Of a stretch of DNA of 64,000 nucleotides, positions 30,568-38,890 are shown one piece after another. Below the pieces are notes generated by a model. That model was not told the DNA's origin and did no database searches. It saw only the letters and a list, made by a program, of their open reading frames with translations. The stretch comes from Ferriphaselus amnicola. Lineage in GTDB: Bacteria > Pseudomonadota > Gammaproteobacteria > Burkholderiales > Gallionellaceae. The stretch is from positions 1,116,001 through 1,180,000 of the forward strand of contig NZ_AP018738.1 in NCBI RefSeq assembly GCF_000974685.2, written 5' to 3'. A program made the translations under genes and the position numbers. Positions within the stretch are counted from its first letter, which is position 1, and every line of letters starts with the position of its first letter.

Positions 30568-30776
30568 CACTCATCTGGATAAGTAGTGACAGCTCGCGTG
30601 GGGCGCAACCGTCATTGCACCGGATGTTTATGTATCTATATCTTCGAGGGGCCGAACGGGGGGAATGCTGGAAACAATTGTGGACTAAGGGTGGAGCAAA
30701 AGTGGCTAGACCTTGGAGTGCCCCCGCAGTCTAGCCAGCCAACGCACAAGCCAAGTCGGCTTGTCCTGGACTTGTC

Positions 30777-31925
30777 TTATTTCGCTGTGCGCGTTGCTGA
30801 AACCTCGACTTCAACGCGACGATCGGGTGCTAGGCAGGCGATCAACTCCTTGCTGGCTTTCTTCGCTGCTTTTTTCGGGCTGACGCAATCTTCTGGCTTG
30901 GTCAACGGAAATGCGCCATCGACACCGCTCGCTGAGATCTTGTCGGCGGGAATGTTCGCAGACTCGATCAGGTAGGCTTTTACCGCCTCAGCGCGTTGCG
31001 TTGACAGTTTCAGGTTGTATGCATGTGAGCCGATGCGGTCTGTGTGGCCGGTGACCGTGATGACGGCGTAGTTAGCGCCGCGCAGTTCTTCTGCAAACTT
31101 GTCGATGGCCAGCTTACCTGTGGGTTTGATGGCTGAACTGTCGAAATCAAATAAAGAATCAGCCGAGGAGTCTGCGGCAAAGATCACTTTCCTTGGAGGC
31201 GGGGGCGGCGGCACGACAATCGGTTCTGGTGCCACTTCTTGCGGTTCAGGCGCTAATGCGACGGGTGTCGGTGTTTTTACGCCAAAACGATAGACCAGTC
31301 CCAATGAAATCAGGTCGATGTCGCCGCGATTGCCGACGGCATCATTGATGCGATAGCGTTCGGCTTCGGCGCGCACGCCAACAGCGGGGGACAGCGCATA
31401 CTGAAGTCCCACGCCAAATTTGTAGTTCAACTCGCGTTTGCTGGGGGTGGGGTTGAGTACGATCACCGCTCCCGTGCCTCTGAACGTGTCGCGGGCTTCT
31501 GCGTAATTCATGCCGACTCGGCCAAAAGCGGAGAATCGGTCGGTGATCGGCAAAATACCGAGCGCGTCCAGATTCAAGCCCTTGAGTTTGATATTACCCG
31601 CCAGTGTTCCTAGCGGGAGGGTGGTCGAGGTGAAGCCAAACTGTCCTAGGTCGAAGTAGCCACCCTCAAAGGCGAAATTTCGATTTACCTGATACCCGCC
31701 ATAGAGCTTGAAGCCTGTGTCGCGATTGTTGTCGATGATCGAGGTGGAGGTCAGCCCCACCCCGCGCAATTGAGCCGCGATTCGTGCATTGTCGATATTG
31801 GCGCGGGATTGGCCGAGATTAGCACCGCCATACCATCCTGAGTCTTCCGCTACTGCCAACGAGCCGTTAAGCATCGCGCATCCCAACAGACTTAACGTGC
31901 CTACTTTTTTTGCTATTTTTTTCAT
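30777..31925 (-). CDS. OmpA-family outer membrane protein
   Basis: The 382-residue protein has a signal peptide (about 1-26) and an eight-strand OmpA beta-barrel (GWYGGANLGQSRANID start, to YRFG near 215). A proline hinge (PPPPPP) follows, then a C-terminal OmpA peptidoglycan-binding domain with VTGHTDRIGSHAYNLKLS near 293. I started at the second ATG, which has GGAG at good spacing. It lies 92 bases behind the large ice-binding-type gene on the same strand and may be cotranscribed with it. Confidence 0.92.
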   Translation of the reverse strand: MKKIAKKVGTLSLLGCAMLNGSLAVAEDSGWYGGANLGQSRANIDNARIAAQLRGVGLTSTSIIDNNRDTGFKLYGGYQVNRNFAFEGGYFDLGQFGFTSTTLPLGTLAGNIKLKGLNLDALGILPITDRFSAFGRVGMNYAEARDTFRGTGAVIVLNPTPSKRELNYKFGVGLQYALSPAVGVRAEAERYRINDAVGNRGDIDLISLGLVYRFGVKTPTPVALAPEPQEVAPEPIVVPPPPPPRKVIFAADSSADSLFDFDSSAIKPTGKLAIDKFAEELRGANYAVITVTGHTDRIGSHAYNLKLSTQRAEAVKAYLIESANIPADKISASGVDGAFPLTKPEDCVSPKKAAKKASKELIACLAPDRRVEVEVSATRTAK

Positions 31926-32017
31926 GGTTATCTCCATAAGTTGTGCTGCGTAGGTGATGCAATTCGATGTGTGGTGAAGGTCGGCGCAGCTAAGCAGCCG
32001 ACCTTCGGGGCGATGAG

Positions 32018-35000
32018 TTACGGAGCCGGTACGTTGATGATGGTGTTCACCAGAGTGACCGAAGCATTCAAACCTAACGCTCTACCATTCAATGTTGTTA
32101 GCACCGTGTTGCCTGCGGTCGAGAATGTGGCTCCAGCAGAGGCGATGATCGTCCCGACCATGGTTCCGCCACCTGCGCCATTGATCGTGGCGGCACTGCC
32201 CACTTGCCAGAACACATTTTTGGCTTGAGCTCCATTCACCAGCAGCACACTGCGCGCACCTGTCGGCCCAGCGACACCTACGGTGAGCGAGCTCGCCATC
32301 TGGAACACCCAGACTGCGTTCGCATTACCTTGAGCATCAAGCGTGAGGTTCGCGTTGGAAATGGCGAACGTGCCGGGTACGGACGTGTAAATTCCCGGTG
32401 GAAGAGTGCGTCCACCCAACTCACCCGCGCCGATACCCGCTCCGCCGCAGCTAGGGCAGAGGGCTATGTTCGACACGTCGATACCTCCGGGAAGAGCAGC
32501 CGGCTGCATATTGGTGTAAGCCGTATTCGCTGCTAATAGTCCAGCCGCAGCCGCTGCACCGGGAACTGACCCTGGAGGAGCGGTCGCCGAGTAGATGGTT
32601 CCATTCACAGTGCCGATGTTGAGCGGAGTTTCAGTGTAGATTCGCCCGCCAAGATCGTGGAACCCAGTGAATAGCGTCGAGGCTGCCGTGGTGGCCAGAT
32701 CGCCGTTAACTACGGTGAGTATCCCCTGATTAGTCATTCCTGCATTGCCGCCGATACCGCCGAAAGGCGCGGCAGCACCGAGCGCAATCGGTGCCAGACA
32801 AGCACCTGTCGCTGGTACCACGGTGAATGTCCAAACGTAGTCGAGCAGCATCGTATTGCCCGGGATCGCCATATCTCGGATGCCAGTGAGGCCGCTCTTG
32901 AGTGTTGCGGTGTAAGTCACACCCGCAGTAAGTGCAGCAAGTGGCGTGAACGTTGCGATCCGACCCGTCGTTACATCCAGCACCACCGATGCCGCTGTCA
33001 CGGGTGTCAGTCCTGGCCCAGTCAGGGTGAATGTGGCGGAGTTGACCGTCAAAGGATCCAGTCGAGCACCCGAGGGGACGGTGAATGTGGCATTGACGGA
33101 CGCGTTCGGACACACCGCCGCAGCGGCTGCGAGTGGGTTAGTGGAAAGCACCGAAATGTTGGCGGGTGGCGTTGCAGCGACGGTAGAGAACGTCCAAACA
33201 TAGTTACTTGCTGCGGGCAGCGCGGCCTGATTTCCGGCGAGTGCATTACCCGCGATATCCGTCGCCGCCGTGGTGATTGTGGCGGTGTAGGTTGTGCCGG
33301 TGGCCAGAGCCGCAGTGGGCGTGAATGACGCGGTTCTAGCTGCATAAGTGACCGTACCCGCAACAGCTACCGCTCCCGGACCTGTCACGTTGAAACTGGC
33401 GGCAGTGATCGTGGTTGGGTCCATATCTTTGGTGAAGATGGCCGTGATCGCAGTATTTGCAGGTACACCTGTGGTCGGGCCAGGGATCGTGGTTACCGGC
33501 GCGGTCAGCGACACTCTAGGGCGCGTGATGGACGGCGCGACTCCCGTGGTGAACGTCCAGATATAGTTGCTGGCGGCGGGTAGTGGTGCTTGATTGCCCG
33601 CCAACGTATTACCAGCAATGTCGGTGGCGGCCGTGGTGATCGTGGCGGTATAGGTGGTTCCAGCTAATAGTACGGCGGTGGGTGTAAATGTTGCCACTCG
33701 ACTGCCGACCGCGTAAGTCACCGCACCGGCGACGGGGGTTAAGCCCGGCCCCGTCAGCGTGAAGCTGGTGCCCGTGATCGATGCGGGAGCCATGTCTTCG
33801 GTGAAGGCGGCAGTGATCGCTGTATTGGTAGCTACCGCCGTTGCACTGGGGACTGTCGTGGCTGGAACCGTGAGCGTTACGCTAGGACGCAGCGTGTCTG
33901 CTGCCAGACCGGTCGTGAATGTCCACACGAAGTTACTTGCCAAGGCCAGACCTGTCGTGTCTTTAGCTGCGGTGCTTATCGTCGCACGACATAAGGTATT
34001 CGCTGGAAGATTGGAGGCGGCGGGCAGGTTAAGCGTAGCCACATTACCTGTAGCCAAATAACTCACCGTACCAACCACGGGTGTTGCCGTAGGGCAGGCG
34101 AGCGTAAAGCTACCGGTGAGTGAGGTGAGCGCCATCGGCTTGCTGAAAGCCGCTGTGATGATCTTGGTGTTGACAGGCACGCCGACGGCATTCGCTAGGG
34201 GGGCCACGGAAGTCACTGTCGGTGGAATGGGAGGAACGGGTGGCGTGACTCCGGTAGTGAATGTCCAGACATAGTTGCTGGCAGCGGGTAATGCGGCTTG
34301 ATTACCCGCTAATGTGTTGCGCGCGATGTCTGTGGCGGCCGTGGTGATCGTGGCGGTATAGGTGGTTCCAGTTTGTAGAACGGCGGTGGGTAAAAATGTT
34401 GCCACTCGGCTACCGACCGCGTAAGTCACCGTGCCGGCGACGGGGGTTAAGCCCGGCCCCGTTAGCGTGAAGCTGGTGCCCGTGATCGATGCGGGCGCCA
34501 TGTCTTCGGTGAACGCGGCAGTGATCGCAGTATTGGTAGGCACTGCCGTTACACTGGGCGTCCTCGTGGCTGGAATGGTGAGCGTTACGCTAGGACGCAG
34601 CGTGTCCGCCACCAGACCTGTCGTGAATGTCCACACGAAGTTACTCACCAAGGCCAGACCTGTGGTGTCTTTAGCGGCGGTGCTTATCGTCGCACGACAG
34701 ACGGTATTCGCTGGAAGATTGGGAGAAGCAACAGGTAGAGTAAGTGTAGCCACATTGCCTGCGGCCAAATAGCTCACCGTGCCAACTATCGGAGTCGCCG
34801 CAGGGCAGGCGAGCGTGAAGCTACCCGTGAGGGACGTGGGTGCCATCGGCTTGTTGAAAGCTGCCGTGAATATCTTGGTGTTGATAGGCACACCGACGGC
34901 ATTCGCTAGGGGAGTCACGAGAGTCACCGTCGGTGGAGCGGCGGGGGGCGAGGCGGTCGCGCCGCCCGTGCCTAAAATCGAACTTCCGCCACCTCCGCAT

Positions 35001-35074
35001 CCTGCGCCCAACATCAGCAGCAGTAATGACGCGTACCACCTGAGTGGTTTCGTAATACTTGCAAATCTATTCAT
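32018..35074 (-). CDS. Large surface lipoprotein: Ig-like repeats plus ice-binding (DUF3494) domain
   Basis: The 1018-residue protein has a lipobox (LMLGAGC near residue 26) and a Gly/Ser linker, then six SbsA-type Ig-like domains of about 105-130 residues (each ending in VWTFTTG or similar). The C-terminal DUF3494 ice-binding domain runs from about 775 to the end (APFGGIGGNAGMTNQG to VTLVNTIINVP). DUF3494 domains form a beta-solenoid that binds ice in cold-adapted microbes, but many relatives act in adhesion. Here a lipid anchor plus Ig stalk would display the domain at the cell surface. GAGGGG precedes the ATG. Confidence 0.88.
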   Translation of the reverse strand: MNRFASITKPLRWYASLLLLMLGAGCGGGGSSILGTGGATASPPAAPPTVTLVTPLANAVGVPINTKIFTAAFNKPMAPTSLTGSFTLACPAATPIVGTVSYLAAGNVATLTLPVASPNLPANTVCRATISTAAKDTTGLALVSNFVWTFTTGLVADTLRPSVTLTIPATRTPSVTAVPTNTAITAAFTEDMAPASITGTSFTLTGPGLTPVAGTVTYAVGSRVATFLPTAVLQTGTTYTATITTAATDIARNTLAGNQAALPAASNYVWTFTTGVTPPVPPIPPTVTSVAPLANAVGVPVNTKIITAAFSKPMALTSLTGSFTLACPTATPVVGTVSYLATGNVATLNLPAASNLPANTLCRATISTAAKDTTGLALASNFVWTFTTGLAADTLRPSVTLTVPATTVPSATAVATNTAITAAFTEDMAPASITGTSFTLTGPGLTPVAGAVTYAVGSRVATFTPTAVLLAGTTYTATITTAATDIAGNTLAGNQAPLPAASNYIWTFTTGVAPSITRPRVSLTAPVTTIPGPTTGVPANTAITAIFTKDMDPTTITAASFNVTGPGAVAVAGTVTYAARTASFTPTAALATGTTYTATITTAATDIAGNALAGNQAALPAASNYVWTFSTVAATPPANISVLSTNPLAAAAAVCPNASVNATFTVPSGARLDPLTVNSATFTLTGPGLTPVTAASVVLDVTTGRIATFTPLAALTAGVTYTATLKSGLTGIRDMAIPGNTMLLDYVWTFTVVPATGACLAPIALGAAAPFGGIGGNAGMTNQGILTVVNGDLATTAASTLFTGFHDLGGRIYTETPLNIGTVNGTIYSATAPPGSVPGAAAAAGLLAANTAYTNMQPAALPGGIDVSNIALCPSCGGAGIGAGELGGRTLPPGIYTSVPGTFAISNANLTLDAQGNANAVWVFQMASSLTVGVAGPTGARSVLLVNGAQAKNVFWQVGSAATINGAGGGTMVGTIIASAGATFSTAGNTVLTTLNGRALGLNASVTLVNTIINVPAP
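33540..34960. repeat. Internal 711-base tandem duplication in the Ig-repeat region
   Basis: Corresponding points such as ATCTTGGTGTTGA at 34161 and 34872 are exactly 711 bases (237 codons) apart, and long stretches between them match with few changes. Two Ig-like domains were duplicated together, and recently by the level of identity. Confidence 0.8.
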
Positions 35075-35115
35075 GACTTTCCCCTCTCTTCGGTTACCGA
35101 AACTTCGGTGCGATC

Positions 35116-35135
35116 ACTGGCCGTGTGCGGCCAGT
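35116..35135. promoter_or_regulatory. Hairpin in the leader of the ice-binding-type gene
   Basis: ACTGGCC and GGCCAGT form a perfect seven-base stem with a six-base loop, 41 bases upstream of the minus-strand start codon. It could be a leader hairpin or an operator. The rest of the 417-base gap to the crp-like gene holds two regulon palindromes and no gene. Confidence 0.4.
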
Positions 35136-35245
35136 CTTAGTGTTTACCTGGGGCAACTCTAGAATTCATCTGAATAGCGAACTCATCGAACTCAGGCAAC
35201 ACCGCACCCCCGTCATCGTTATCCACCTTTCGCTACATGCGCTCC

Positions 35246-35263
35246 GTTCGTTAGCGCACATAC
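35246..35263. promoter_or_regulatory. Palindrome GTTCGTTAGCGCACATAC, regulon site 2
   Basis: This is a close match to site 8 at the gsp promoter (one base different). It lies between the divergent ice-binding-type gene and the crp-like gene and could serve both. Confidence 0.65.
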
Positions 35264-35331
35264 CGCGCGTTTCACATATTTGGTATCTACGGATCCTCTG
35301 CATGGTCAGTCGTTCGACAAGTGCACAAACT

Positions 35332-35350
35332 GTGCGTCTGCGCACATACA
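35332..35350. promoter_or_regulatory. Palindrome GTGCGTCTGCGCACATACA, regulon site 3
   Basis: This is the second palindrome in the same divergent region, 86 bases from site 2, sharing GTKCG-N4-CGCACATAC. Paired sites fit a dimeric regulator binding twice. Confidence 0.65.
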
Positions 35351-35491
35351 GTGGAAAATCATTGCGGTAGCTTCGCCTCCTGATTCGGGACGCCGTCCAC
35401 ACGGCTCCCGTGCTTACATCGGAAATACACGAATGCATTTCCGTTAGCCGTCGGTGGACTCACACGCTGGCGCTTTACTTAGGGTTGCCTC

Positions 35492-36193
35492 ATGCCAGTT
35501 TTGTATCGAGTTCCTGCTGCCAATAGCCTGCTGGCTGCCTTGCCCGGCAAGGAATTTGAGCTACTCAAGGCCACTCTGGAGCCTATCCCGCTGACATTCG
35601 GCGACGTGATCTACCTGCCAGGCGAGCCGATCGAACATGTGTATTTCCCAACGGATGCTCTGGTGTCCTTGCTCACGCAAGTGTCCGGGCATCAGGCGCT
35701 GGAAGTCGGTATGGTCGGCCACGAAGGGATGTTGGGGATACCGCTTGCCTTAGGCGTTAGCCACTCGCCGGTGTGTGCTTTGGTGCAGGGCACGGGCACG
35801 GCGCTGCGGATGAGCTCGGCGCATTTTCGAGATGAATTCCGGCAGAGCACTTTATTGCAACGGGAGATCAATCGCTACACCTTCGAATTGATGGTGCAAC
35901 TGACGCAGACTGCGGCCTGCAACCGCTTCCATCGTGTCGAAGAGCGTCTGGCCCGCTGGTTACTGATGACCCGCGACCGTGTGCGCTCTAACCAATTCCA
36001 TCAGACTCAAGACTTGCTGGGCAACATGCTGGGCGTGCGCCGCGTCGGGGTCACTAAAGCGGCGGGTGCCTTGCGCGAACGTAAACTCATCACTTACAAC
36101 CGAGGCGAGATCAAAATACTGGATGGCATCGGGCTGGAGGCGGCTGCCTGTTCGTGTTATCAGGTCATCAAAAACATGCACACTTTGGGGTGA
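35492..36193 (+). CDS. Crp/Fnr-family transcriptional regulator
   Basis: The 233-residue protein has an N-terminal cyclic-nucleotide-binding fold (LTFGDVIYLPGEPIEHVYFPTDALVSLL near 33) and a C-terminal helix-turn-helix (QTQDLLGNMLGVRRVGVTKAAGAL near 168). It lacks Fnr iron-sulfur cysteines. It belongs to the Crp-like group with LGVRR in the recognition helix, as does the second regulator at 59422. Two palindromes stand in its upstream region, so it may regulate itself and the divergent surface-protein gene. Confidence 0.9.
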   Translation: MPVLYRVPAANSLLAALPGKEFELLKATLEPIPLTFGDVIYLPGEPIEHVYFPTDALVSLLTQVSGHQALEVGMVGHEGMLGIPLALGVSHSPVCALVQGTGTALRMSSAHFRDEFRQSTLLQREINRYTFELMVQLTQTAACNRFHRVEERLARWLLMTRDRVRSNQFHQTQDLLGNMLGVRRVGVTKAAGALRERKLITYNRGEIKILDGIGLEAAACSCYQVIKNMHTLG

Positions 36194-36200
36194 CCGGCGC

Positions 36201-37406
36201 TCAGTGGACGAGCTGATTGATCTCGATGATGGGCAGCAGGATGGCGAGCACGATCAGCAGCACGATGCCGCCCATCACGAGGATCATCACCGGCTCCAGC
36301 AAGGTGAGGAATACGGTCAATCGCCGCTCCAGTGCTTGAGTCTCAAGCCGAGCCGCGCGCTCTAGCATCTGTTCCAATTTACCGCTGATCTCGCCGCTGG
36401 CGATAAGGTGTATCAACAGGGGCGGGAACGCCCGCGTTTCACCCAAAGCGAGTGCGAGGCTGCTGCCTTCACGTACCCGTTCGATGGCGCGTTCGACCGC
36501 TGCGCGCAACACTAGATTGCTCATCACCTGTGCGCCGGAGGCCAGTGCGGCAAGCAGTGGTACACCGCCGCCGACCAGAATGGCGAGCGTGCTGGCGAAG
36601 CGTGAAGTGTTGATGCCGCGTATCAACACGCCGAGCATCGGTGTTCGTAGCAGCAGTGCGTGCCAGCGGTGACGGTTGTCAGCGCGGCGCAACGCGGCGT
36701 GAGCGGCAGCGTAAGCTCCAGCAAAGATGAGCAAGAGGTACGGCCAAGCGGTACGCAAAAAGTCGCTCAAGGTGATCAGCGCGCGCGTCAGCCAAGGCAG
36801 CGTTTGGCGCGATTGCTGGAAGACTTGAACCACTTGGGGAACGACGTAGATCAGCAATCCGGTGACGATCATGATCGCCACCACCGTGACGAGGACAGGG
36901 TAGAGCAGGGCGAGGCTGGTCTTTTGTTTCAGCGCCTGATGTGCATCGAGATAATCGGCTAGATGTTGCAACACGGTGGCCAGCGCCCCCGACTCTTCCC
37001 CGCCGTGGACTAGCGCGCGATAGAACTCCGGGAAACTCTTCGGGTAAGCGGCCAGAGCGCCCGCTAAAGATTGTCCCGCAGTCACCTCCGTCTTCACGCC
37101 GATCAGCGTCTCGCGTGTCATCGGCGCGGTAGCCTCTTCGATCAAGGCGTTAAGCGATTGCTCCATGGTCAGCCCAGAGGCTAGCAAGGTAGCCAATTGC
37201 CGCGTGACTAAGCTGAGCTCGGCGGCGGCAAGCCCGCGCACCCAGTGTTGACGGGCGCGCTCACGAGCGTGAACCTGCTGGAGCGAGGAAAGTAGCAAGC
37301 CCTGCGCGCGCAATTGCGCCCGCGCCTGCCGAGCGGTGTCGGCTTGGATGACACCGGAGACTGTCCGATTGGATGTGTCCAACGCTTGATATTGAAAAGC
37401 TTCCAT
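36201..37406 (-). CDS. gspF: Type II secretion inner-membrane platform protein GspF
   Basis: GspF is the polytopic platform of the type II secretion system that links the ATPase to pseudopilus assembly. The 401-residue protein has two T2SSF domains (about 70-195 and 272-393), each with membrane helices, and the family start FQYQALD. It lies 8 bases behind gspE and closes the minus-strand gspCDEF unit. Confidence 0.95.
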   Translation of the reverse strand: MEAFQYQALDTSNRTVSGVIQADTARQARAQLRAQGLLLSSLQQVHARERARQHWVRGLAAAELSLVTRQLATLLASGLTMEQSLNALIEEATAPMTRETLIGVKTEVTAGQSLAGALAAYPKSFPEFYRALVHGGEESGALATVLQHLADYLDAHQALKQKTSLALLYPVLVTVVAIMIVTGLLIYVVPQVVQVFQQSRQTLPWLTRALITLSDFLRTAWPYLLLIFAGAYAAAHAALRRADNRHRWHALLLRTPMLGVLIRGINTSRFASTLAILVGGGVPLLAALASGAQVMSNLVLRAAVERAIERVREGSSLALALGETRAFPPLLIHLIASGEISGKLEQMLERAARLETQALERRLTVFLTLLEPVMILVMGGIVLLIVLAILLPIIEINQLVH

Positions 37407-37414
37407 GGCGCTGA

Positions 37415-38890
37415 CTACTCGCCGGTGACGCGCACGACTTCTTCGAGACTGATGATGCCGAGCGCCGCTAGGCGCATCCCGTCATCCCGCAAGGTGCGCA
37501 TCCCGCGCGCTTGCGCGTGCGTTCGTAGCGTTTGTTCTGAAGCGCGGTCATGCACTAAGCGCCGTAACTCATCATCCACCATCAGCAATTCGTAGATGCC
37601 GGTGCGCCCTCGGTAGCCGCTGCGATTGCAGGCAGGGCAACCTTGTGCGGCGTAGAGCGTGCCCGCAATCGGCGTGCAGCCGAGTATTCGCAGTTGTGCG
37701 GCATCAGCGGCGTAAGGGCGGCGGCACGCCAAGCACAAACAGCGTACCAGCCGTTGCGCGCCCACCCCGATCAAACTCGACGCCAGCAGGAACGGCTCCA
37801 CGCCCATATCGACTAAGCGGGTGACGGCGCTCACGGCATCGTTGGTGTGCAGCGTGGCGAACACTAGATGGCCGGTGAGGCTGGCTTGCACCGCGATCTG
37901 CGCGGTCTCAAGGTCGCGGATCTCGCCGATCATCACCACGTCTGGGTCTTGGCGCAGGATGGTGCGCAAGGCGCGCGCGAAGGTCATCTCGATCCGGGCG
38001 TTGACCTGAGTCTGATTGATGCCGTCGAGGTCATATTCGATCGGATCTTCGACGGTCATGATGTTGAGCGCCGCCGCATCCAGCCGAGACAAGGCGGCAT
38101 ACAGCGTGGTGGTTTTGCCAGAGCCGGTCGGGCCGGTGATGAGTACGATGCCATGGGGCTCGCGGATCAGCTTGTCGATCTGCGTCAGGGTTGCCTCATC
38201 CATGCCTAGACGGGTTAGATCTAACCGTCCGGCTTGTTTGTCCAGCAAACGCAGCACGATGCGTTCGCCGTGTCCGGTGGGAATGGTGGACACGCGCACA
38301 TCGACGGGCTTGCCCGCGATGCGTAAGGCGATGCGCCCATCTTGCGGCAAGCGTTTTTCAGCGATGTCGAGTTGCGCCATGATCTTGATGCGCGAGATGA
38401 TGGCACCATGCAGCGCCCGCGCTGGCTCGATCAGATCGCGCAGTGTGCCGTCGATGCGTAAGCGCACCACCGAGCGCGTCTCGAAGGGCTCGATGTGGAT
38501 GTCGGATGCGCCATCGCGCAAGGCTTGGGTGAAGAGCGCATTGATGAGGCGGATCACCGGTGCATCATCCTGACTTTCCAGCAAATCTTCGACCTTGGGT
38601 ATCTCTTGCAACAATCTCGACAGGTCGAAGTCTTGCGCTAGATCTCCAGCTAGCGCCGCTGCGCCGACATCTGCGCCGTTGTAAGCGGCGGCGATCAGTG
38701 TGTCGAATTCCTCAGCATCGATGCGGCGGCAGTGCAGAGCTACGCCCAACACTCGGCGTAACTCAGCGAGGGCGGACGCGGGAGCGCCAACTCGCACCGA
38801 CACCTCGGCGAGTGCATCACTCAGCGTCGTGATGACCACGCCGTTGGCTTTGGCGTAGGCATAGGGAACCAGACTGGTCGCAGGCTTCAT
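37415..38890 (-). CDS. gspE: Type II secretion ATPase GspE
   Basis: GspE powers pseudopilus assembly from the cytoplasmic face. The 491-residue protein has the N1E region, Walker A GPTGSGKTTT near 255, the Asp box and Walker B (DPDVVMIGEIRD near 321), the His box, and the tetracysteine zinc motif CLAC...CPAC (near 390-420). It abuts gspD, with the gspE ATG overlapping the gspD stop by one base. Confidence 0.96.
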   Translation of the reverse strand: MKPATSLVPYAYAKANGVVITTLSDALAEVSVRVGAPASALAELRRVLGVALHCRRIDAEEFDTLIAAAYNGADVGAAALAGDLAQDFDLSRLLQEIPKVEDLLESQDDAPVIRLINALFTQALRDGASDIHIEPFETRSVVRLRIDGTLRDLIEPARALHGAIISRIKIMAQLDIAEKRLPQDGRIALRIAGKPVDVRVSTIPTGHGERIVLRLLDKQAGRLDLTRLGMDEATLTQIDKLIREPHGIVLITGPTGSGKTTTLYAALSRLDAAALNIMTVEDPIEYDLDGINQTQVNARIEMTFARALRTILRQDPDVVMIGEIRDLETAQIAVQASLTGHLVFATLHTNDAVSAVTRLVDMGVEPFLLASSLIGVGAQRLVRCLCLACRRPYAADAAQLRILGCTPIAGTLYAAQGCPACNRSGYRGRTGIYELLMVDDELRRLVHDRASEQTLRTHAQARGMRTLRDDGMRLAALGIISLEEVVRVTGE

